This document shows, piece by piece, positions 8,221-13,736 of a stretch of 13,736 bases of DNA. Below the pieces are notes generated by a model, which was not told the DNA's origin, searched no databases, and worked only from the letters and a program-made list of their open reading frames with translations. Origin of the DNA: Balneolaceae bacterium (GTDB taxonomy: Bacteria > Bacteroidota > Rhodothermia > Balneolales > Balneolaceae); the NCBI GenBank assembly GCA_003555185.1, contig PWFZ01000301.1, positions 1 to 13,736 on the forward strand. Direction: 5' to 3'. Every line of letters begins with the position of its first letter. Positions within the stretch are counted from its first letter, which is position 1. Both the position numbers and the translations under genes were made by a program.

Positions 8221-8490
8221 TCAAGCATAATTACGCAACGTCATCTCAAATGATACCCGGGCAATCATCCTGGACATCGCTTTTATAGACCTGTAATCTT
8301 CTATATCCAGCTCTTCCGGTGATATGGTTATATCAAACCCGTCCTCTAATGCCATCATTAGCTGTACAAGTGCCAAAGAGTCCAAAAGCCCCGACTCTAT
8401 CAGATCCTGCTCAACTTCTATATTCTCAACCGTTAATGAGTCTCGTACAATGTTTGATACTCTTCCATGTATATTTATAAGTGCATTCAT
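8221..8490 (-). CDS. Acyl/peptidyl carrier protein
   Basis: An 89-residue acidic, helical protein of typical carrier-protein size. The phosphopantetheine attachment motif is GLLDSLALVQL with Ser38 in the DSL triplet. It is followed by LEDGFDITISPEEL, the usual helix II/III region, and a helical end. The motif DSLALVQL resembles stand-alone carrier proteins of DltC and exopolysaccharide-associated types more than fatty-acid AcpP, which has DSLDTVEL. A purine-rich AAGAGAGAGAAAG precedes the ATG at 8490. It starts 36 bases after the adenylation gene, so it is the likely acceptor of the acyl group that enzyme activates. No phosphopantetheinyl transferase is encoded in this window, so a housekeeping enzyme elsewhere would have to activate it. 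Confidence 0.92.
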   Translation of the reverse strand: MNALINIHGRVSNIVRDSLTVENIEVEQDLIESGLLDSLALVQLMMALEDGFDITISPEELDIEDYRSIKAMSRMIARVSFEMTLRNYA

Positions 8491-8526
8491 CTTTCTCTCT
8501 CTTGTTTATTAAATTTGTGACCATAT

Positions 8527-10107
8527 TTACTTTTCAAAGTTTTCCGACAGTTTTTTCCGATCAATTTTTCCATTTCCATTTCGAGGTAGCACCTCGTACT
8601 CTTGCCAGTAATGGGGCATCATATATGCCGGGATTTTACTCCGAAGCTTCTCCTTTAACACTAGTGCCAGTTCCCCATTTTTCAACTCGGGACCAACATA
8701 TGCACAACCAATTGCGGTACCCTCAAATCCATTTCTCCTGATCGGTACCACGGCATACTCTCTTAATATTTCATTATGTCCCAATGCCACTTCAATTTCA
8801 CCGAGTTCAATACGATATCCCCTGCTTTTAATTTGATAGTCTGATCTACCGTGAAAATAAACCAGATCATTTTCCACTGAAGCTAAATCGCCGGTTTTAT
8901 AAATTCTTTCCTTCTCCCCATCTACATTTGTATAATCAATAAATACGGCAGCTGTTTTGGCAGTATCCCGCCAGTAGCCCGGGCTAAGACCTTCTCCCGA
9001 GATGTATAAATCGCCAATTTCTCCGGTTAAAACTTCTTTCATATTCTCATCAAGAATCAGAAGCTCTTCTCCTTCACAAGATATTCCAATCGGAATTTTA
9101 GTTTGATCATCCGGGATTTCCGGCACAGTATAATAACTGCTCGCAATGGTAGCTTCCGTAGGGCCGTACAGATTCGTGAATTCAACCGAAGGTAAATTTT
9201 CCATCCAGTATTTTAATGCCGGTAATGGGAATACCTCTCCGCACCAAATCAGTCTCTTTAAGCTTGGAAATCCACCTTTTGGAATCGCTTTAAACTTCGA
9301 CAAATAGCTCAGTGCCGATGGTACAGAAAACCACTGATCCAGTTCATTATCAAGTATAAATCCGGATAATTTTTTGGGGTTTATGCTGATATCTGTAGGA
9401 ACCAAAAACAAATGACAGCCAGCCGCAAAGGCTCCATATATATCAAACGTAGAAAGATCAAAATGTAGCGGAGAATGGCATGAAGTACGCTCACCCTCCT
9501 TCATGTTAAAAAAAGGAACCGCCCAGTTTATAAACGATATAATATTATTATGAGTGATTACTACCCCTTTTGGCTCCCCTGTTGAGCCCGATGTAAACAG
9601 AATATGTGCAGCCGTATTGGGATCACGGACAACCTGATGGGGTATGTTTGGATGCCCCTCTATATCGGAGTAGGCAAATTTTGGAGGAGAATCATCAGCA
9701 TACTTCATCTCCTTATCGGACCACCAAACCCAGGGAATAAAACTTAATTCACACTTAACATGAAATAAATCCTGAAAGTGGTGTATAGAGTGGTTATCTA
9801 CAAAAATCAGCGAGGGGTCGGACGATTTAATAACTTTGATCACTCTTTCCGGCGGACTCTTAAAATCCAGCGGTACATACACCCCACCCGCCTTGCTAAT
9901 ACCCAGCATGGCAACAATCGTTTTTGGTGTTTTGTCCATAAATAAACCAACCCGATCTCCCGGGCTAAATCCATCTGCGATTAATTGCCCCGCCAGCTTG
10001 TTACTCTTCATTTCGAGTTCAGCATACGTGATGTATTCCTCATTAAGCGTAACCGCCACTTTGGAGCCATTATCTTCTACCTGCTCTCTTGACCAATCGT
10101 AAATCAT
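8527..10107 (-). CDS. Stand-alone amino-acid adenylation enzyme (NRPS A-domain type, AMP-dependent ligase)
   Basis: A 526-residue ANL-superfamily enzyme that would form an acyl-AMP from ATP and a carboxylic, probably amino, acid and load it on a carrier thiol. Core motifs are intact: A3 LFTSGSTGEPKG (170-181), A4 HFDLSTFD (215-222), A5 YGPTEA (314-319), A7 YKTGDL (403-408), A8 GRSDYQIKSRGYRIELGEIE (420-439) and A10 NGKIDRKKL (512-520) with catalytic Lys514. Asp217 in the A4 motif matches the Asp that anchors the alpha-amino group in NRPS A domains, favouring an amino acid. By hand alignment to the phenylalanine-activating GrsA domain the pocket reads D-L-F-S-I-C-L-I-A-K, with no substrate I can name. 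There is no condensation or thiolation domain in the chain. Its ATG overlaps the stop of the upstream monooxygenase (ATGA, 10107-10104), so translation is probably coupled. Comparable stand-alone ligases are DltA and the exosortase-associated acyl ligases. Confidence 0.9.
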   Translation of the reverse strand: MIYDWSREQVEDNGSKVAVTLNEEYITYAELEMKSNKLAGQLIADGFSPGDRVGLFMDKTPKTIVAMLGISKAGGVYVPLDFKSPPERVIKVIKSSDPSLIFVDNHSIHHFQDLFHVKCELSFIPWVWWSDKEMKYADDSPPKFAYSDIEGHPNIPHQVVRDPNTAAHILFTSGSTGEPKGVVITHNNIISFINWAVPFFNMKEGERTSCHSPLHFDLSTFDIYGAFAAGCHLFLVPTDISINPKKLSGFILDNELDQWFSVPSALSYLSKFKAIPKGGFPSLKRLIWCGEVFPLPALKYWMENLPSVEFTNLYGPTEATIASSYYTVPEIPDDQTKIPIGISCEGEELLILDENMKEVLTGEIGDLYISGEGLSPGYWRDTAKTAAVFIDYTNVDGEKERIYKTGDLASVENDLVYFHGRSDYQIKSRGYRIELGEIEVALGHNEILREYAVVPIRRNGFEGTAIGCAYVGPELKNGELALVLKEKLRSKIPAYMMPHYWQEYEVLPRNGNGKIDRKKLSENFEK

Positions 10108-11120
10108 CTTACTTGTTCTTGCTGTTCTAATTTTTTGTAAGCCCGATTAAATACCTGAACCGTGCTATGTAGTTCTAATTCTGAAACGGGTGTATCAATA
10201 ATGCAGGTTTTACAGCCTGCACGCAGATACGCAGAAAGTTCTTGTGCCACCTCTTGATAATCTCCGACCAAGTATGGGCAAAATGTATGGTAATGCTTAA
10301 AAGGCCCCAGCCAATACACAGGCTCATCTTTCTCGCCAATCCCATTACTATCGGATAGCTTTTCATGCCACTTGGAATCGGAAGCATTTTTCGCAAGCTG
10401 ATGTAGCATCTTTCCGTTTCTGGTTTCAGGAAAGCGTTTGCGTGCATCATTCCATGCTTTTTCGTGAGTATGGCGAGCCAATATCCCAATTCGAATCCCC
10501 TCTATCGAGGAGTCCCGGTTTGATTCGGAATACACTTCTACAGGCTCAGGATATTGTATTCCCTGTACACCAAGGCGGGCTGATGTTTCTTTTGCAGCAC
10601 TCGATGATCCTGACAAATAATACAATGGCTGGAGATCCTCAGGCATTTCGGGTTTTAACTTTAAATTTTTTATTTGATAGTGTTTTCCTTCATACGTTAC
10701 ACCCACTTTTGATGTCAGCAGCTGCTGAATTATTTCAGTGTATTCCGTCAACCGTTCGTAACGCTCATCATGTTTTGTGGGGTCACTTAATGCTTTTAAA
10801 TCATTTGTAAATCCTCCGGCAACAAGGTTTAATGCAATACGGCGTCCATATATCAAAGCGATGGTCGATATTTTTTTTGCCACCGTATATGGATGCATAT
10901 ATGCCGGTTGTAAAGCAACCATCGGGATTAACTTCCGGGTGTGATCTAATATTACGGTCGAAATCACCCATGGATCCGCAAGGCTATTATCACTGTAAAC
11001 GAGAATTCCCTTGCAGCCATATCGTTCACTTTGTGTAGAAATTCGTTTTAGTTCACGAATAAATTGAAGTCTGTCCTGCGATACTGATCCCGGTATAGTT
11101 GTAAATAATTCTATATTCAT
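10104..11120 (-). CDS. Luciferase-like (LLM) flavin-dependent monooxygenase, SsuD-like
   Basis: A 338-residue TIM-barrel enzyme of the bacterial luciferase superfamily, which uses reduced FMN and oxygen. The closest visible pattern is the alkanesulfonate monooxygenase (SsuD) type: VALQPAYMHPYTVAKKISTI (about 68-87), RRIALNLVAGGF then HDERYERLTEYTEII (about 93-132), which matches the SsuD N-V-x-G-G ... DERY phosphate/flavin region, and later PLYYLSGSSSAAKETSARLG (about 165-184). First gene of the leftward operon, 92 bases after a -24/-12 promoter, with no clear ribosome binding site. No flavin reductase is encoded nearby, so reduced flavin would come from elsewhere. Sulfonate desulfonation is possible. 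The adenylation and carrier genes directly downstream make oxidation of an activated amino or acyl substrate more likely, by inference. Luciferase-like domains also occur inside some NRPS proteins, though that subgroup looks different from this one. Confidence 0.85.
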   Translation of the reverse strand: MNIELFTTIPGSVSQDRLQFIRELKRISTQSERYGCKGILVYSDNSLADPWVISTVILDHTRKLIPMVALQPAYMHPYTVAKKISTIALIYGRRIALNLVAGGFTNDLKALSDPTKHDERYERLTEYTEIIQQLLTSKVGVTYEGKHYQIKNLKLKPEMPEDLQPLYYLSGSSSAAKETSARLGVQGIQYPEPVEVYSESNRDSSIEGIRIGILARHTHEKAWNDARKRFPETRNGKMLHQLAKNASDSKWHEKLSDSNGIGEKDEPVYWLGPFKHYHTFCPYLVGDYQEVAQELSAYLRAGCKTCIIDTPVSELELHSTVQVFNRAYKKLEQQEQVR

Positions 11121-11211
11121 TTTTACAGGCTTTTTAAAACTTTTATAGACGCTCAGTATTCGTATAAAGTCTGAATGAACGCTCTCGATTTCTTTGATTT
11201 ACTATTTTTAT

Positions 11212-11227
11212 TACAAGAGATGTGCCA
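11212..11227 (-). promoter_or_regulatory. Sigma-54 (-24/-12) promoter for the leftward operon
   Basis: On the minus strand the sequence is TGGCACATCTCTTGTA. It matches consensus TGGCACR-N4-TTGCW, with a perfect -24 half (TGGCACA), exact spacing and one change in the -12 half (TTGT for TTGC). The predicted start is near 11200, leaving a leader of about 80 bases before the monooxygenase ATG at 11120. Confidence 0.7.
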
Positions 11228-11258
11228 AACTTCAAAAAAACACCTATCAATCCTTAAA

Positions 11259-11266
11259 TACTTTTG
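11259..11266 (+). promoter_or_regulatory. Weak Bacteroidota-type -7 box for the formyltransferase gene
   Basis: TACTTTTG fits the TAnnTTTG -7 element of Bacteroidota housekeeping promoters, but no TTG lies at the expected -33 distance. It is listed only because the formyltransferase gene needs a promoter in this region and I found no -24/-12 site for it. Confidence 0.2.
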
Positions 11267-11316
11267 AAAGCAGTTTTTGAGCCCAAACACGAAAAATTAT
11301 TCGAACTATGTGAACA

Positions 11317-11352
11317 TTTATACACAGTTGATAGTGGCTAACTGTGTATAAA
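11317..11352. repeat. Perfect palindrome with 13-bp arms in the divergent control region
   Basis: TTTATACACAGTT (11317-11329) and AACTGTGTATAAA (11340-11352) are exact inverted copies separated by 10 bases. The site lies 90-125 bases upstream of the minus-strand -24 element, the usual distance for a sigma-54 activator's binding site, and 79 bases before the formyltransferase ATG. An operator or enhancer is likely. A cruciform or weak terminator is the alternative, since AT-rich arms are not followed by a T-run. Confidence 0.7.
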
Positions 11353-11430
11353 AAACCCACTGAATTATCGTATAGATTTTGTTACTTAATAGTAAATCAA
11401 GAAGGCACCGGGATCTTAAATATCTCCATT

Positions 11431-12345
11431 ATGAACATTCTACTAATTGCGGAAGAATCTGCAGGCATTCAAACTCTTCGACTATTAGCTGATAGTCATC
11501 ACACCCTTAAAAGCGTCCTTTGCGATACATCAAAAAAAGGAACAAGTGTTGCATCTATTGCAACAAAAAATGGGTTCAATATTCAACCTGCTGCTCTGGT
11601 TAAAGATCCATCTTTTGCAGGGTGGTTGCTCGACAACAATATTGATATGCTGCTTAATGTCCATTCTCTATTTGTGATCTGTCCTGAAGTGATTGAAGCA
11701 GTTAAATTTGGAGCTTTTAATCTTCACCCCGGCCCACTGCCAAATTATTCCGGTTTAAATGCACCAAGCTGGGCTATTTACAATCTGGAAAAAGAGCACA
11801 GGGTTACGCTACATCAAATAGAAAACTCCATTGATTCAGGAGATATAATAGACGAAGCAAAATTCCCAATATCTACTACAGAAACAGGGTTGAGCCTGAG
11901 CGCGAAGTGTGTAAAGCACGGTTTGCAACTCATTCGCACATTTTTAGATCGTGTTCAATCAAACCCCGGATCCATCACCCGCTCAAAGCAAGATCTTTCG
12001 CTTCGCACCTATTATTCAGCAAAAAGAATACCCAATGCCGGTAGAATTCAATGGGATAGTACTGCCGAAAAGATTGACGCATTTGTACGAGCCTGTAACT
12101 ACTCGCCTTTCCAATCTCCATGGGGAACTCCAAGAACATCGAAAGGAAAAATTGATATCTCGATTCTCAAAACGGAAATCAGTGACCTTTCCTGCAATGA
12201 AACACCCGGCACAATTGGTAAAACCGTTAACGAAAAAACAGCAGTAGCAACACGGGATTACTGGATTCTGGTTAACCGTTGTTTAATTGATGGAAATCAC
12301 GTTGATGCCGATACTTTTTTGAAACCCGGCGATCTGCTGATCTAA
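11431..12345 (+). CDS. Formyltransferase (Fmt/ArnA-type, N10-formyl-THF dependent)
   Basis: A 304-residue enzyme with the two-domain plan of methionyl-tRNA formyltransferase: a Rossmann-like catalytic domain (1-190) and a C-terminal beta domain (about 200-304, starting GRIQWDSTAEKIDAFVRACN). The catalytic triad is intact. NLHPGPLPNYSG (97-108) gives N97 and H99, and IDSGDI supplies D135, with the same spacing as Asn106-His108-Asp144 of E. coli Fmt. The start is ATG 11431 (MNILLIAEES), where the fold begins. An upstream in-frame GTG at 11344 falls inside the palindrome and would add 29 residues unlike the family. Its location in a polysaccharide locus, divergent from adenylation and carrier genes, argues against housekeeping Fmt. 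It more likely formylates an amino sugar (as ArnA or sugar N-formyltransferases do) or a carrier-bound aminoacyl group (as the formylation domain of the gramicidin synthetase LgrA does). Confidence 0.88.
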   Translation: MNILLIAEESAGIQTLRLLADSHHTLKSVLCDTSKKGTSVASIATKNGFNIQPAALVKDPSFAGWLLDNNIDMLLNVHSLFVICPEVIEAVKFGAFNLHPGPLPNYSGLNAPSWAIYNLEKEHRVTLHQIENSIDSGDIIDEAKFPISTTETGLSLSAKCVKHGLQLIRTFLDRVQSNPGSITRSKQDLSLRTYYSAKRIPNAGRIQWDSTAEKIDAFVRACNYSPFQSPWGTPRTSKGKIDISILKTEISDLSCNETPGTIGKTVNEKTAVATRDYWILVNRCLIDGNHVDADTFLKPGDLLI

Positions 12346-12483
12346 GAATCCTATAAAAAATTAATGCAGAATTAGTTCAGCTTGCGAGTCAGCGACACCG
12401 CGCAACACATTTACAGCACTCCGGTTTAAGACAATTCATAAATTGCCTTCACATACGAGTTCGTTTCTTTCCTAACAAAAAAT

Positions 12484-12543
12484 CCGATCCAATAAAAATG
12501 GGCATCCTTTTTGCTTAACCATTAGCATACCCGTTTGGATCGG
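12484..12543. repeat. 9-bp inverted repeat bracketing the -24/-12 site
   Basis: CCGATCCAA (12484-12492) and TTGGATCGG (12535-12543) are exact inverted copies whose centres are 51 bases apart, about five helical turns. They enclose the sigma-54 promoter and its predicted start. They could be paired binding sites for a regulator that loops or blocks the promoter, or chance. Confidence 0.45.
12500..12515 (+). promoter_or_regulatory. Sigma-54 (-24/-12) promoter for the acyltransferase gene
   Basis: GGGCATCCTTTTTGCT keeps the key GG of the -24 element (GGCA) and a perfect TTGCT -12 element at exact spacing. Transcription would begin near 12527, 48 bases before the ATG at 12575. Confidence 0.6.
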
Positions 12544-12574
12544 GATAACATCAAACCACAGGAGAGACACATAT

Positions 12575-13162
12575 ATGACGTTAAGGCGAATGATCAAGCG
12601 TATCAGGAAATATTCAATTAAGGACTACCTGGCCGGCTTCTTCTTTTCGGGGAGTTTTGATAAATCCGGAGTCCTCGTTTTTTCTGATGGACGGCCTTAT
12701 CCAAAAGTTATCCATAAAGGCGGGAAACTTATTACGGGGCACTGCCAGTTCTACTCCGGAGTGCGATTGGAAATCGGCAAAAATGGACTTCTTCAAATTG
12801 GAAATGGCACCTACCTGAATCGAAATACTCTTATTGTTTGCGAAAAAGAGATAGTAATTGGCCAAGACTGCAAAATAGCATGGGATGTCATCATCATGGA
12901 CTCTGATCTACATCCTATCAACTCCAATCCAATCGTAAATAAGCCGGTTCGTATTGGCGATAAGGTTTGGATTGGATGCAGATCCATTATTTTAAAAGGC
13001 GTAACCATCGAACCGGGAGCCGTTGTTGCGGCGGGATCGGTGGTCACAAAAAATTTTCCCGCCAATACCGTTTGGGGAGGGGCTCCCGCCCGATATATTT
13101 GTGATGTATCTCCTGAAAATAACCCCTCAAAAATGAATGGTGTGGAAACTTATCGAAAGTAA
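12575..13162 (+). CDS. Hexapeptide-repeat acyltransferase (left-handed beta-helix, WcaF/LacA-like)
   Basis: A 195-residue O- or N-acyltransferase that probably uses acetyl-CoA. After a basic N-terminus (MTLRRMIKRIRK), imperfect hexapeptide turns run from about residue 62 to 160 (VRLEIGKNG, LQIGNGTYL, IVIGQDCKI, VRIGDKVWIGCRSIILKGV, IEPGAVVAAGSVV). MDSDLHP carries His113, at the position of the catalytic His in this family. GGAPAR (168-173) is the conserved CoA-binding turn near the C-terminus. GGAGAG lies 8 bases before the ATG at 12575, a good ribosome binding site, and its own -24/-12 promoter is upstream. Such enzymes acetylate sugar residues of exopolysaccharide repeat units in the cytoplasm. 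The acceptor is unknown. Convincing family, uncertain substrate. Confidence 0.92.
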   Translation: MTLRRMIKRIRKYSIKDYLAGFFFSGSFDKSGVLVFSDGRPYPKVIHKGGKLITGHCQFYSGVRLEIGKNGLLQIGNGTYLNRNTLIVCEKEIVIGQDCKIAWDVIIMDSDLHPINSNPIVNKPVRIGDKVWIGCRSIILKGVTIEPGAVVAAGSVVTKNFPANTVWGGAPARYICDVSPENNPSKMNGVETYRK

Positions 13163-13196
13163 CACTCTTACCCTTCTCCCCTCTCTCTATACGTGT

Positions 13197-13220
13197 AAAA
13201 AAGTTACTCTGCACTTTTTT
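13197..13220. terminator. Weak intrinsic terminator candidate after the acyltransferase
   Basis: AAAAAAGT (13197-13204) and ACTTTTTT (13213-13220) form an 8-bp inverted repeat with an 8-base loop ending in six T. Only two pairs are G-C, so the stem is weak. It is placed 35 bases after the stop codon and could work in both directions. Confidence 0.35.
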
Positions 13221-13254
13221 GATCGATCTTCAAAACCTTCACCAAGACCTTTTT

Positions 13255-13276
13255 AAGATCATTAGATGATCTTTTT
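13255..13276 (+). terminator. Hairpin with T-run just upstream of the GT26 promoter
   Basis: AAGATCAT (13255-13262) and ATGATCTT (13266-13273) pair perfectly around the loop TAG and run into TTT. The arrangement resembles a short intrinsic terminator. It ends seven bases before the -24 element, so it could insulate that promoter from upstream transcription, or be a protein-binding dyad. Confidence 0.45.
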
Positions 13277-13282
13277 CACAAT

Positions 13283-13298
13283 TGGCATATAACTTGCT
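13283..13298 (+). promoter_or_regulatory. Sigma-54 (-24/-12) promoter for the GT26 gene
   Basis: TGGCATATAACTTGCT matches TGGCACR-N4-TTGCW at every defined position except T for C at the sixth base, with exact spacing. The predicted start near 13310 leaves a leader of about 57 bases before ATG 13367. Confidence 0.75.
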
Positions 13299-13366
13299 TT
13301 TATGAAAGTAACGGGATTCAAGAGTTGACCGTTTTTTATTGAATACAAGAGGAGAGAGAAAATCAC

Positions 13367-13736
13367 ATGCTAACAATTGAGAAAACAAATACGTACCAGG
13401 TTTTGGGAGTAGATATATCTACTTACTCAAAAGAAGAGTTTTACCTATTGGTTCAGGAAAGATTAAAGGATGATGATGAAGCTTCCCCTCCATTATTTGT
13501 AGTAACTGTAAATCCGGAAATAGCTATTCAGACCATCACTGATAATGAGTTTAAAGAGGTTTTAAAAAAGTCGTCCATCAATACTGCAGACGGCGTGGGA
13601 ATAAGCTGGGCCGTCAACTTTTTGTACAACAAACATATCGATCGTATTACAGGGTCCGATTCATTCGAGAAAATTTGCACGTACTGCGCAGAGTACAATC
13701 AACCCGCATTTTTCTATGGTGCAGCTCCCGGTATTG
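13367..13736 (+). CDS. WecG/TagA/CpsF-family glycosyltransferase (GT26), 3' partial
   Basis: The first 123 residues of a GT26 glycosyltransferase; the rest is cut by the window end (the family is usually about 240-260 residues). Conserved pieces are FVVTVNPEIAI (44-54), the substrate-binding block TADGVGI (73-79) with Asp75 at the position of the proposed catalytic Asp, and DRITGSDSFEKI (92-103). YGAAPG (117-122) starts the next nucleotide-binding strand. Members add ManNAc, ManNAcA or glucose to lipid-linked intermediates in enterobacterial common antigen, teichoic acid and xanthan-like polymers. This one likely adds an early or middle sugar of the repeat unit at the inner membrane. A strong AGAGGAGAG ribosome site lies about 10 bases upstream, and a -24/-12 promoter precedes it. 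Donor sugar is unknown. Confidence 0.9.
   Translation, partial: MLTIEKTNTYQVLGVDISTYSKEEFYLLVQERLKDDDEASPPLFVVTVNPEIAIQTITDNEFKEVLKKSSINTADGVGISWAVNFLYNKHIDRITGSDSFEKICTYCAEYNQPAFFYGAAPGI

Larger units (their letters stand above)
12346..12574 (+). other. Intergenic region before the hexapeptide acyltransferase
   Basis: These 229 bases have no credible coding frame. They contain a -24/-12 promoter and a 9-bp inverted repeat flanking it, both listed separately. I see no convincing terminator after the formyltransferase stop. A small imperfect dyad CAATT-CATA-AATTG lies near 12431-12444. Confidence 0.6.

Noticed and set aside
11317..11352. Replication origin with paired DnaA boxes
   Set aside because: Only two boxes, both explained by one palindrome. 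There is no AT-rich unwinding region with further boxes, and no dnaA, dnaN or rep gene nearby.
11344..11430. Upstream GTG start for the formyltransferase
   Set aside because: It lies inside the palindrome, has no ribosome site, and adds residues before the normal first strand MNILLIAE.
1..13736. CRISPR arrays, tRNA or rRNA genes, riboswitches
   Set aside because: No regularly spaced repeats, no cloverleaf with CCA-end pattern and no rRNA-like stretch were seen on either strand by eye.

Overview
The window is part of an exopolysaccharide or capsule biosynthesis locus from an AT-rich Gram-negative bacterium. A marine member of the Bacteroidota/Balneolota group fits best: most starts lack strong Shine-Dalgarno sequences, there is a probable cell-envelope lipoprotein, and protein style and composition match. 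This placement is an inference from style, not from a marker gene.

Layout. (1) 1-5055, plus strand: a tight run of a NodB-type polysaccharide deacetylase (5' cut by the window edge), a GT4-type glycosyltransferase, a GH9 glucanase predicted to be a lipoprotein, and a membrane GT2 glycosyltransferase. (2) 5056-5660: no intact gene. It holds a GC-rich hairpin and a badly frameshifted IS110-family transposase remnant on the minus strand. (3) 11120-5662, minus strand: a five-gene operon read leftwards, encoding a flavin-dependent luciferase-like monooxygenase, a stand-alone amino-acid adenylation enzyme, a carrier protein, a CelD/BcsL-type GNAT/FemAB-like acyltransferase and a second, probably tandem-GNAT, protein. 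(4) 11121-11430: a divergent control region with a sigma-54 type promoter for the leftward operon and a perfect 13-bp-arm palindrome about 90 bp upstream of it. (5) 11431-13736, plus strand: a formyltransferase of the Fmt/ArnA fold, a hexapeptide-repeat acyltransferase and the start of a WecG/TagA/CpsF (GT26) glycosyltransferase. The last two each carry their own -24/-12 (sigma-54) promoter.

Working model. The GT26, GT4 and GT2 enzymes build or polymerise a glycan. The deacetylase, hexapeptide acyltransferase and GH9 enzyme modify or trim it. The central operon looks like a carrier-protein tailoring module: the adenylation enzyme activates an amino or other carboxylic acid and loads it on the carrier, the flavin monooxygenase oxidises it (free or tethered), and one or both GNAT-fold enzymes move the acyl group to the glycan or another acceptor. 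The divergent formyltransferase could formylate an amino group on the tethered residue or on an amino sugar. Three very good -24/-12 sites within 2.1 kb suggest that much of the locus is a sigma-54 regulon. The enzyme families are well supported by motifs. The joint pathway and its product are inference.
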